Assembly: GCA_036675425.1 (NCBI GenBank)
Contig: JAKFFB010000176.1
Location: forward strand, 1 to 30,509
Source: SCTD01 sp036675425
GTDB taxonomy: Bacteria > Actinomycetota > Actinomycetes > Mycobacteriales > SCTD01
Length of the DNA: 30,509 nucleotides
Reading direction: 5' to 3'
The notes under the pieces were generated by a model. That model saw nothing but the letters and a program-made list of their open reading frames with translations, ran no database searches and was not told the DNA's origin. Below, piece by piece: positions 6,897 to 14,320 of this stretch (position 1 is its first letter; every line of letters begins with the position of its first letter). A program made the translations under genes and the position numbers.

Positions 6897-7984
6897 GCCA
6901 GCCCCCCGGCCGCTTCGCCCAGCACCTGGCCGTGCAGCGCGACCCGGCCCCGATGGACCTCGACGCCGCGCTCGCCCACCCGTCCCTCGACGCCCTCCCG
7001 ACGCTGCTCTCGCCCGAAGCCCTGCCCCGGCTGGAGGAGCTCGCCCAGCGGGCCCGCGACGTCACCCTCCAGCGCTTCGGCCGGGCGGTGCGCCTGTTCG
7101 CGCCGCTCTACGTGAGCAACGCCTGCCTCTCCAGCTGCACCTACTGCGGCTTCAGCAAGGACCTCGACGTCGCCCGGCGCACCCTCACCGTCGACGAGGT
7201 CGTCCGGGAGGCGCGCACCCTGGTCGACCGCGGCTTCCGGCACCTGCTGCTCGTGTCCGGCGAGCACCGCATCGAGGTGTCCGCCGACTACCTGGTGGCC
7301 TGCGTCGAGGCGCTCCGCCCGTTCGTGCCGAGCATCAGCGTCGAGACCCAGACCTGGAGCGACGACACGTACTCCCGGCTCGTCGCCGCCGGGCTCGAGG
7401 GCGTCGTGCACTACCAGGAGACCTACGACCGGGCGCGCTACGCCGAGACGCACCTGGCCGGGTGGAAGCGCGACTACGACCGGCGCCTCTCGTCCACGGA
7501 GCGGGCGGCGGAGGCAGGGGTACGACGGCTCGGCATCGGCGCGCTGCTCGGCCTGTCCGCCGACTGGCGCGCCGACGTGCTCGCCGTCGCCCGGCATGCC
7601 GTGTGGCTGCAGAACGCCTACTGGCGCACCGAGGTCACCGTGTCGCTGCCCCGGATCAAGCCCAGTGCCAGCGGCTTTCAGCCTCTCGTGCCGGTCACCG
7701 ACGCGGAGTACGTCCAGGCGCTCTGCGCGCTGCGCCTGGCCGCACCGGAGGCGGGCATCGTGCTGTCCACCCGCGAGCCGGCCGCCCTGCGCGACGGGCT
7801 GGTCCGCATCGCGGTCACCACGATGAGCGCCGGCTCCTCGACCGAGCCCGGCGGCTACCTCACCCCCGGCGAGGCGCAGGAGCAGTTCGCGATCTCCGAC
7901 GAGCGCAGCCCCGCGGAGGTCGCCGCGATGCTGGAAGCGGCTGGCTACGAGGCGGTCTGGAAAGACGCGTTCCCGCTGGTCTGA
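6893..7984 (+). CDS. thiH: 2-iminoacetate synthase ThiH (radical SAM tyrosine lyase)
   Basis: The product (363 aa) would cleave tyrosine to dehydroglycine and p-cresol using S-adenosylmethionine and a [4Fe-4S] cluster, feeding ThiG. The radical-SAM motif CLSSCTYC places the ligands at Cys78, Cys82 and Cys85. Further family segments are GFRHLLLVSGEH, SVETQTWS, GVVHYQETYD, LGIGALLGL, LPRIKPSAS, LSTREPAALRDG and SAGSSTEPGGY. GTG 6893 overlaps the thiG stop (GTGA), so translation is coupled and both genes share the riboswitch. Many aerobic actinobacteria instead use the oxygen-dependent glycine oxidase ThiO; none is seen in this window. Confidence 0.95.
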   Translation: MSQPPGRFAQHLAVQRDPAPMDLDAALAHPSLDALPTLLSPEALPRLEELAQRARDVTLQRFGRAVRLFAPLYVSNACLSSCTYCGFSKDLDVARRTLTVDEVVREARTLVDRGFRHLLLVSGEHRIEVSADYLVACVEALRPFVPSISVETQTWSDDTYSRLVAAGLEGVVHYQETYDRARYAETHLAGWKRDYDRRLSSTERAAEAGVRRLGIGALLGLSADWRADVLAVARHAVWLQNAYWRTEVTVSLPRIKPSASGFQPLVPVTDAEYVQALCALRLAAPEAGIVLSTREPAALRDGLVRIAVTTMSAGSSTEPGGYLTPGEAQEQFAISDERSPAEVAAMLEAAGYEAVWKDAFPLV

Positions 7985-8006
7985 CCGGTGCTGGCATCCT
8001 GACTCC

Positions 8007-9404
8007 GTGCACCTCTCCGGTCGGGACCGCCTGCTCGCCGCGCTGTTCGCCCTGCAGCTCGGCGCCGCCGCCGTCTTCGGCCTGGTGCTGGTCAACGCCC
8101 TCGGCGACGACGACGGCGGCAGCACGCTCGTCACCGCGCAGGACCCCGGCAGCGGCGTCATGGGACCGACGGCCGGGCCGTCGGCGAGCGCCGGCACCAC
8201 GGGCACGGCCGGCACCGCGGGCACCTCCGGCAGCAGCACGACGACCGGTGGCAGCGCCACCACCGGGCCCGAGACCGGGGGAGGGACCGCCGCGGGACCC
8301 GCCTCGGTCGCGAAGGGCGAGCCGATCAAGATCGGCGCGATCGTCACGCAGACCGGCGCCATCAACTTCGCGTCCAGCGCCCAGGGCACCAAGGCCTACA
8401 TCGACCAGGTCAACGCGGCCGGCGGCGTCAACGGCCGACGCATCGTGCTCGACCTGCGCGACGACCAGCTCGACCCGGCGCGCGGCCGGCAGCAGGCGCA
8501 GCAGCTGCTCGCCGACGGCGTCTTCGCCTTCGTGGGCTGGAACGCCCCGCTCACCGAGAACGGCATCGTGCCGTTCCTCGAGCAGAACAAGATCCCGCTC
8601 GTCGGCGCCTACGGCCAGCAGCAGGAGTACCACTCCAGGTACTCCTTCATCTTCAGCGCCTCCTACGGCCACTACGGCTTCCAGATGGGCCGCTGGCTGG
8701 GCGAGCAGAAGGCCGAGAACCCGGGCGTCATCTTCATCGGCAACGGCTCCCAGGTCGCCGACGACGGGCTCAAGGAGGGGTTCCGCGCCGGCCTCAAGTC
8801 GACCGGCCGGGAGCTGCCCGAGGACAACGTGGTCATCGTCGACCCGACCAAGGCGTCGTACGACGACGTGGTCACGCAGTTCCGCCTCTCCCAGGTCGAC
8901 GGCATCGCGACGGTCCTCGACCAGACCGCCTACAACAGGCTGCAGCAGTCGATGGACCGCCAGTCGTACTCGCCCGTGCACGTCGCCGTGCCGACCTTCG
9001 TCGACCCGACCGTGCGGCAGTCCGCCTCGACCGAGGGCACCTTCGTCGCGAGCGACGTCGAGCTGCCCGGGTCCGGCAACGCCGCGGTGAAGGAGTACGA
9101 GGACGCGGTCCGCAAGGCCTACGGCGCCAAGGCGCAGGTCAACTACATCGGCTCGATGGGCTGGCTGGACGCCAAGGTCTTCGTCGACGCGCTGAGGCGG
9201 ATGGGCGAGACGATCACCCGGGAGGGCCTCATCACCGCCCTCGAGGGCACCTCGCCGGGCGTGACCGGGATGACGGCTCCGCTGACCTTCGGGCCGTTCG
9301 CGAAGGACACCCGCGACATCAACCGCTGCCTGAAGATCAGCAAGGTCGTGCAGGGCAAGGCCGTCGCCGTCACCGACTGGCGCTGCGACAACCAGCCCTT
9401 CTGA
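8007..9404 (+). CDS. membrane-anchored Liv-type ABC substrate-binding protein 1
   Basis: This 465-aa protein has a hydrophobic helix at about 9-31 (LLAALFALQLGAAAVFGLVLV) without a lipobox Cys, so it looks anchored by an uncleaved N-terminal helix. A 70-residue Gly/Ser/Thr linker follows, then a type I periplasmic-binding-protein domain (about 107-465, from PIKIGAIVTQTGAINF) as in branched-chain amino acid transporters. Two Cys near the end (NRCL and WRCDN) are conserved in the paralogue and may form a disulfide. It is 22 nt after thiH; CATCCT 6 nt before GTG 8007 suggests its own leaderless transcript. A close paralogue lies at 12941-14320 beside the permease and ATPases. No permease adjoins this copy, so it probably shares that transporter. 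The ligand is unknown. Confidence 0.88.
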   Translation: MHLSGRDRLLAALFALQLGAAAVFGLVLVNALGDDDGGSTLVTAQDPGSGVMGPTAGPSASAGTTGTAGTAGTSGSSTTTGGSATTGPETGGGTAAGPASVAKGEPIKIGAIVTQTGAINFASSAQGTKAYIDQVNAAGGVNGRRIVLDLRDDQLDPARGRQQAQQLLADGVFAFVGWNAPLTENGIVPFLEQNKIPLVGAYGQQQEYHSRYSFIFSASYGHYGFQMGRWLGEQKAENPGVIFIGNGSQVADDGLKEGFRAGLKSTGRELPEDNVVIVDPTKASYDDVVTQFRLSQVDGIATVLDQTAYNRLQQSMDRQSYSPVHVAVPTFVDPTVRQSASTEGTFVASDVELPGSGNAAVKEYEDAVRKAYGAKAQVNYIGSMGWLDAKVFVDALRRMGETITREGLITALEGTSPGVTGMTAPLTFGPFAKDTRDINRCLKISKVVQGKAVAVTDWRCDNQPF

Positions 9405-9414
9405 CCGACCTCCC

Positions 9415-9443
9415 TTGACCGGTGCGGCGGCGCGCGACACACT
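9415..9443 (+). promoter_or_regulatory. possible promoter of the TetR-led operon
   Basis: TTGACC (9415-9420) is a strong -35 match. At 17-nt spacing the best -10 is CACACT (9438-9443), which is weak. The start point would be near 9450, just ahead of an imperfect palindrome and the TetR start codon. Confidence 0.4.
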
Positions 9444-9457
9444 GCCGCAACGCGTCA

Positions 9458-9471
9458 ATCAATCGATGGAT
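9458..9471. promoter_or_regulatory. possible TetR operator overlapping the start codon
   Basis: ATCAATCGATGGAT matches its own reverse complement at 12 of 14 positions (ATCnATCGATnGAT). It lies just downstream of the predicted start point and covers ATG 9466. TetR-family repressors commonly bind such sites to regulate their own operon. This is a prediction from position and symmetry only. Confidence 0.4.
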
Positions 9472-10140
9472 GGGGAGCCGGTGCCGACGACTGCCCGCGC
9501 GCTGCGTGCCGTGCCGCAGGACGGCGAGTCCTCCCGCGAGCGGATCCTGCGGGTGGCCACCGCCCTGTTCGGCGAGCACGGGTTCGACGCCGTCAGCACC
9601 CGGACCATCGCCGCGGCCGCCGGGCTGAACATCGCGACCGTCGCCCACCACACGGGCAGCAAGGCCGACCTCTACGAGGCGGTCTTCGCGCGGCTGCACG
9701 ACGCGGAGGCCGCGATGCTCGACGCCCAGCTCGCCGGCGTCACGGCCGAGGACGTGGCCGACCCGGTGCGGGTGCGTCAGGTGCTCCGCGACCTGGTCGA
9801 CGCCTACGTCGACGTGCTCGCCGCCGAGCCGGCCATCGCCGGGCTGTGGAGCCGCCGCTGGCTCGAGCGCGGCGCCCGCGCCGACGCCGTCGAGGAGCGC
9901 TTCGCCCGGCCGCTCTTCGACCGGGTCGAGCAGATCCTGCGGCAGGCGCAGGAGGCCGGCAGCGTCCCGCCGGTCGACGCGCACCTCGCCGTCAAGGGCG
10001 TCGTGTGGATCACCTACGGCTACTTCACGGGTGGGCTGGTCGAGGCGCACGCCTCCCGCGACGTGCGCGACCCGGAGCAGGTCGAGCGGCTGCGCGCCTT
10101 CGTGCACCGGGTCGTCGACGGACTGCTGGGCACGGCATGA
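9466..10140 (+). CDS. TetR/AcrR family transcriptional regulator
   Basis: This 224-aa regulator has a TetR N-terminal helix-turn-helix domain (about residues 23-70). Its features are RERILRVATALFGEHGFDAVSTRTIAAAAGLN (split by eye into helices 1-3), then IATVAHHTGSKADLYEAVFARL. The C-terminal part (about 80-224) is helical and would bind an effector, probably a compound handled by the genes behind it. ATG 9466 is the likely start; GTG 9481, preceded closely by GGGGAG, is an alternative. It heads a run of ten overlapping or abutting genes and overlaps the transporter gene by 4 nt. It probably represses its own operon through the palindrome at 9458-9471. Confidence 0.92.
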   Translation: MDGEPVPTTARALRAVPQDGESSRERILRVATALFGEHGFDAVSTRTIAAAAGLNIATVAHHTGSKADLYEAVFARLHDAEAAMLDAQLAGVTAEDVADPVRVRQVLRDLVDAYVDVLAAEPAIAGLWSRRWLERGARADAVEERFARPLFDRVEQILRQAQEAGSVPPVDAHLAVKGVVWITYGYFTGGLVEAHASRDVRDPEQVERLRAFVHRVVDGLLGTA

Positions 10141-11480
10141 CCGCTCCCATGGCGCGGCTCCCACGCCGGATCGCGCTGTCGTACTCCGTCGGCGCCGTCG
10201 GCACAGGCGTCTTCGCCACGGTGCCGGGGCTGCTGCTCCTCTACTACCTCACCGACGTCATCGGGGTCGCCGCGGCGACCGCCTCGCTCGTCGTGTTCCT
10301 GCCGAAGATCTGGGACGCGCTGCTCAACCCGGTGGTCGGCACGCTGTCGGACCGGACCAGCACCCGCTGGGGCGGCCGCCGGCCGTACCTGCTCGCCGGT
10401 GCGGTCACGGTGCCGCTGGCGTTCGCGTTCCTGTTCGCCACACCGGATCTCGGCTCGCCCACGCGCACCGCGATCCTCGTCGGCGTCGTCTACACGGTCG
10501 CGATGACCGGCTACGCGCTGTTCCAGGTGCCGTGGGTCGCGATGCCCGCGGAGATGACCGACGACTACCACGAGCGCACCCGGCTGATGAGCAGCCGGAT
10601 GGTGCTGCTGACGCTCGGCATCCTCATCGGCGGTGCGCTCGCGCCGGTGCTGTCCGGCGGCAAGGAGGGCGGTCACAGCGGCTACGCGCTGATGAGCGTC
10701 GTCATCGCCGTCGTGCTCGCCGCGGCGATGCTCACCGCCTGGCGGGGCACCCGCGGTGCGGCGTACTCCCCGCCCGACACCAGCCCCCGCCCGACCGTCC
10801 GCGCGCAGCTCGCGGTCATCCGCAGCAACCCGGCGTTCGTGACGCTGTTCTGGGCGTACGCGCTGCAGTCCGTCGCCATCGGCGCGATGCTCGCGGGAGC
10901 GCCGTACGTCGCGACGTACGTCCTGGGTGACGCCGCGCTGGCGGCCGTCCTCTTCGTCTTCCTCGTCGTCCCCTCGGCGATCGTCATGCCGCTCTGGCGG
11001 CGCTACTCGCTCACGGCGGGCAAGCTCAACGGCTACCTGCTGGCGAGCGCGCTCTTCGGCGTCACCGCGCTGTCGCTGGTCTTCGCCCGATCCCTCCCGG
11101 AGCCGGTGATCTACCTGCAGATGGGGCTGCTCGGGATCGGCTACGCCGGGATGCAGCTCTTCCCGTACTCCATGCTCCCCGACGCGCTGAGCCTCACCGG
11201 CAGCTCGCGCGCCGGCGTCTTCACCGGCGTCTGGCAGGGCGGCGAGACCGTCGGCCTCGCGATCGGCCCGGCGCTCTACGGCGGCGTGCTCGCGCTGTCC
11301 GGCTTCGTCAGCTCGGCGGCCGACGTGCGCGTGGAGCAGTCCGACGGCGCCCTCACCGGGCTCGTCCTGGGCTTCTCGATCCTGCCGGCCGTGCTCGTCC
11401 TGATCTCGCTGCCCATGCTCCGGCGCTACGCCGGCACCGACGCCCAGCTGTCCGCACCGACCCCGGAGGTCCCCGCGTGA
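10137..11480 (+). CDS. MFS_2 (GPH-type) cation-coupled symporter
   Basis: The 447-aa membrane protein has about twelve hydrophobic helices and the hallmarks of the glycoside-pentoside-hexuronide/MFS_2 family (MelB-like). These are ALSYSVGAVG at the start, LPKIWDALLNPVVGTLSDRT, RWGGRRPYLLAGA between helices 2 and 3, VPWVAMPAEMTDDYHERTRL and, in the second half, LPDALSLTGSSRAGVFTGVWQGGETVG. Relatives move sugars, and in animals lysophospholipids (MFSD2A), by Na+ or H+ symport, so the substrate cannot be inferred from the family. ATG 10137 overlaps the TetR stop (ATGA). GTG 11477 of the next gene overlaps its stop. Import of the substrate or efflux of a product are both possible. Confidence 0.88.
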   Translation: MTAPMARLPRRIALSYSVGAVGTGVFATVPGLLLLYYLTDVIGVAAATASLVVFLPKIWDALLNPVVGTLSDRTSTRWGGRRPYLLAGAVTVPLAFAFLFATPDLGSPTRTAILVGVVYTVAMTGYALFQVPWVAMPAEMTDDYHERTRLMSSRMVLLTLGILIGGALAPVLSGGKEGGHSGYALMSVVIAVVLAAAMLTAWRGTRGAAYSPPDTSPRPTVRAQLAVIRSNPAFVTLFWAYALQSVAIGAMLAGAPYVATYVLGDAALAAVLFVFLVVPSAIVMPLWRRYSLTAGKLNGYLLASALFGVTALSLVFARSLPEPVIYLQMGLLGIGYAGMQLFPYSMLPDALSLTGSSRAGVFTGVWQGGETVGLAIGPALYGGVLALSGFVSSAADVRVEQSDGALTGLVLGFSILPAVLVLISLPMLRRYAGTDAQLSAPTPEVPA

Positions 11481-12940
11481 ACCCCCTGCCCCCCACCGGC
11501 CTGACCCGGGAGCAGGTCCTCGACCGGCTCGCCGCCTACCGCGCCGACGACCTGCCCGCGCGCGGCGGCCGGACCTTCGCCTACGTCTACGACGCCGGCC
11601 GGCCCGACGTCGACGCGCTGTCGCACCAGGTGTACGAGTCCTTCCTCGACGTGAACGGCCTCGACCCCACGGTCTTCCCGAGCCTGCTGCGCATGGAGAA
11701 CGAGGTCGTCGCCATCGCGGCGGCGCACCTGGGCGGTGGCCCGGACACGGTCGGCAGCTTCACCAGCGGCGGCACCGAGTCGATCATCCTGGCGATGAAG
11801 GCGGCCCGCGACTGGGCGCGCGCGACGCGTCCGGAGGTGACCGCCCCCGAGGTGGTGCTGCCGATCTCGGCGCACGCGGCCTTCCAGAAGGGCGCGCACT
11901 ACCTCGGCCTCAAGGCGGTGCTCGTCGACGTCGACCCGAAGACCTTCCGCGCCGATGTCGACGCGACGCGCGCCGCGATCACCGACTCGACGGTGCTGCT
12001 CGTCGGGAGCGCGGCGTCGTACGCGCAGGGCGTCGTCGACCCGATCGAGGAGCTCGGCCGGCTGGCGCTCGAGAAGGGGATCCCGCTGCACGTCGACGGC
12101 TGCATCGGCGGCTGGCTGCTGCCGTTCTTCCGCGAGCTCGGCGTCGACGTGCCGGCCTTCGACCTGTCCGTCCCCGGCGTGACGAGCCTGTCCGTCGACC
12201 TGCACAAGTACGCCTACGCGCCGAAGGGCGCCAGCGTCGTGCTCTACGCCGATCCGGCCCTGCGGCTCAAGCAGTTCTACGCCTGCGCGGACTGGACCGG
12301 CTACACGATGATCAACGCGACGGTGCAGTCCACCAAGAGCGGTGGACCGCTCGCGGCGGCCTGGGCGACGCTGCACGCGATCGGCCAGGACGGCTACCGC
12401 GAGCTGGCCGCGCAGACGCTGCGCGCGACGCAGTCCTTCATCGCGGGGATCGCCGACGTGCCCGGGCTCGCCGTCATGGGGGAGCCGGAGATGGCCCTCG
12501 TCGCCCTCGCAGCGACCGACGGCGTGGACGTCTTCGAGGTCTGCGACGAGATGGCCGCGCGCGGCTGGTACGTCCAGGCGCAGCTCGGCTACCGCGAGCT
12601 CCCGGCCAACATCCACCTGACGCTCACCGCCGTCAGCGAGCAGCTGGTCCCCGCGCTGCTGGCCGACCTGCGCGAGTGCGTCGAGACCGCCCGGACGAGC
12701 GCGACGCCGATGGACGCAGGCCTGCTCGAGGCCGTGCGCGCGCTCGACCCCGACGAGCTGCCCGACGACGTGCTCGGCACGCTGCTGCCGATGGCCGGGC
12801 TCGAGGCCGGCGCCGGACTGCCCGAGCGGATGGCCGGCATCAACGCGCTGCTCGAGGCGATGTCGCCGCGGCTGCGCGAACGGCTGCTGGTCGCGTTCCT
12901 CGGGCTGCTCTTCACCCCCGAGCGGTCCCCGGAGGCGTAG
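11477..12940 (+). CDS. PLP-dependent lyase/decarboxylase, sphingosine-1-phosphate-lyase-like
   Basis: This 487-aa fold-type I PLP enzyme belongs to the group II decarboxylase superfamily. It has the features of the sphingosine-1-phosphate lyase branch: TSGGTESIILAMKAARDWAR, HAAFQKGAHYLG, LHVDGCIGGWLLPFFRELG (His205, Asp207) and SLSVDLHKYAYAPKGASVVLY with PLP Lys244. That branch performs retro-aldol cleavage of phosphorylated long-chain amino alcohols; relatives decarboxylate glutamate, tyrosine or aspartate. The actual substrate here is unknown. A carboxy-terminal region of roughly 80 residues after ADLRECVE is helical and less conserved. GTG 11477 has GGAGG (11465-11469) upstream. It directly abuts the binding-protein gene, tying it to the transporter operon. 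Confidence 0.88.
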   Translation: MNPLPPTGLTREQVLDRLAAYRADDLPARGGRTFAYVYDAGRPDVDALSHQVYESFLDVNGLDPTVFPSLLRMENEVVAIAAAHLGGGPDTVGSFTSGGTESIILAMKAARDWARATRPEVTAPEVVLPISAHAAFQKGAHYLGLKAVLVDVDPKTFRADVDATRAAITDSTVLLVGSAASYAQGVVDPIEELGRLALEKGIPLHVDGCIGGWLLPFFRELGVDVPAFDLSVPGVTSLSVDLHKYAYAPKGASVVLYADPALRLKQFYACADWTGYTMINATVQSTKSGGPLAAAWATLHAIGQDGYRELAAQTLRATQSFIAGIADVPGLAVMGEPEMALVALAATDGVDVFEVCDEMAARGWYVQAQLGYRELPANIHLTLTAVSEQLVPALLADLRECVETARTSATPMDAGLLEAVRALDPDELPDDVLGTLLPMAGLEAGAGLPERMAGINALLEAMSPRLRERLLVAFLGLLFTPERSPEA

Positions 12941-14320
12941 GTGCTGAACGGACGAGATCGTCTGCTGGCAGGGCTGTTCGCCCTCCAGCTGGTCGCGGCT
13001 GCCGCGTTCGGGCTGGTGCTGGTCAACGGGCTCGGCGGCAGCTCGAGCACCGAGGTGGTCCAGTCGGTGACCGGACCGGAGGGCGCGGCCCCGCTGCCGT
13101 CCCCGACGGCGACGGGCGGGACGGCTGCGGCCGGGAGCGCCGGGTCCGCAGGCACCGCCGGGACCACGACCACGACCGGGGGCGCGGGCACCGACGCAGC
13201 CGGCCCGGTGCCGGCTGCGGCCGCGGCGGCCACCGTGGCCAAGGACGCGCCCATCAAGATCGGCGCGATCGTCACGCAGACCGGCGCCATCAACTTCGCC
13301 GCGAGCGCGCAGGGCACCAAGGCCTACCTCGACCGCGTCAACGCCCGCGGCGGGATCAACGGCCACAAGATCGTCCTCGACCTGCGCGACGACCAGCTCG
13401 ACGCCGCCCGCGGCCGGCAGCAGGCGCAGCAGCTGCTCGCCGACGGCGTCTTCGCCTTCGCCGGCTGGAACGCCCCGCTCACCGAGCAGGACATCGTGCC
13501 GTTCCTGGAGTCGAACAAGATCCCGCTGATCGGCGGCTACGGCACGCGCCCGGAGTACAAGTCGCCCTACGCCTACATCTTCCAGAGCGGGCACTACGGC
13601 TTCGAGATGGGCCGGTTCCTCGCGCAGGAGAAGGAGGTGACGCGTCCCGGTGTCATCTTCATCGGCGGCGCGGAGGCCGCGAACGCCGCGCAGCGCAAGG
13701 CCTACACCGACGGCGTGAAGGCCGGTGGCAAGACCCTGCGCCCCGAAGACATCGTCGTCGTCGACGTGACCAAGGCGTCGTACGACGACGTCGTCACGCA
13801 GTTCCGCCTCTCCGGTGTCGACGGCATCGCGACGCTCATCGACCAGACCGCCTACAACCGGCTGCAGCAGTCGATGGACCGGCAGAGCTACCGGCCGATC
13901 CACGTCGCGGACCCGCTCTTCGTCGACCCGACCGTGCGGCAGGGCCCGACCACCGAGGGAACGCTCGTCGCGAGCGACATGGCGTTCGTCAACAGCCCGG
14001 ACCCCGAGGTGCAGGACTACGTCACGACGGTCCGCGCGCAGTTCGGCGCCAAGGCGCAGATCAGCTACATCGGGCTGGCCGGCTGGTTCAGCGCGCGGAT
14101 GCTCGCCGAGGGCATCACCCGGATGGGGAGTGACATCAGCCGCACCAACCTGATGAAGGTGATGGACTCGCTTCCGTCGAACGTCGGAGGGCAGGTGACC
14201 CCGCCGCTGAGGTTCAGCAGCGGGGCGAAGGACATCAACCGCTGCCTGCAGCTGGGGCGCGTCGAGGACGGGGTGGTCGTGCCGTACAAGCCCTACGCCT
14301 GCGACGACAACACCTACTGA
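12941..14320 (+). CDS. membrane-anchored Liv-type ABC substrate-binding protein 2
   Basis: This 459-aa paralogue of the 8007-9404 gene has the same build. It has an N-terminal hydrophobic helix (about 8-30, LLAGLFALQLVAAAAFGLVLV) without a lipobox, a low-complexity Gly/Ala/Thr linker to about residue 100, and a type I binding-protein domain starting PIKIGAIVTQTGAINFAASAQGT. Shared segments include LDLRDDQLD, RGRQQAQQLLADGVFAF, GWNAPLTE, FVDPTVRQ and the two C-terminal Cys. It follows the lyase gene with no gap (TAG then GTG 12941) and overlaps the permease ATG by 1 nt. It is therefore the cognate receptor of the ABC transporter encoded next. The ligand is unknown. Confidence 0.9.
   Translation: MLNGRDRLLAGLFALQLVAAAAFGLVLVNGLGGSSSTEVVQSVTGPEGAAPLPSPTATGGTAAAGSAGSAGTAGTTTTTGGAGTDAAGPVPAAAAAATVAKDAPIKIGAIVTQTGAINFAASAQGTKAYLDRVNARGGINGHKIVLDLRDDQLDAARGRQQAQQLLADGVFAFAGWNAPLTEQDIVPFLESNKIPLIGGYGTRPEYKSPYAYIFQSGHYGFEMGRFLAQEKEVTRPGVIFIGGAEAANAAQRKAYTDGVKAGGKTLRPEDIVVVDVTKASYDDVVTQFRLSGVDGIATLIDQTAYNRLQQSMDRQSYRPIHVADPLFVDPTVRQGPTTEGTLVASDMAFVNSPDPEVQDYVTTVRAQFGAKAQISYIGLAGWFSARMLAEGITRMGSDISRTNLMKVMDSLPSNVGGQVTPPLRFSSGAKDINRCLQLGRVEDGVVVPYKPYACDDNTY

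Noticed and set aside
11426..13903. 825-aa minus-strand open frame across the PLP lyase and binding-protein genes
   Set aside because: Its translation is low-complexity His/Asp/Arg/Val-rich without any domain, and both overlapped plus-strand genes have strong family motifs.
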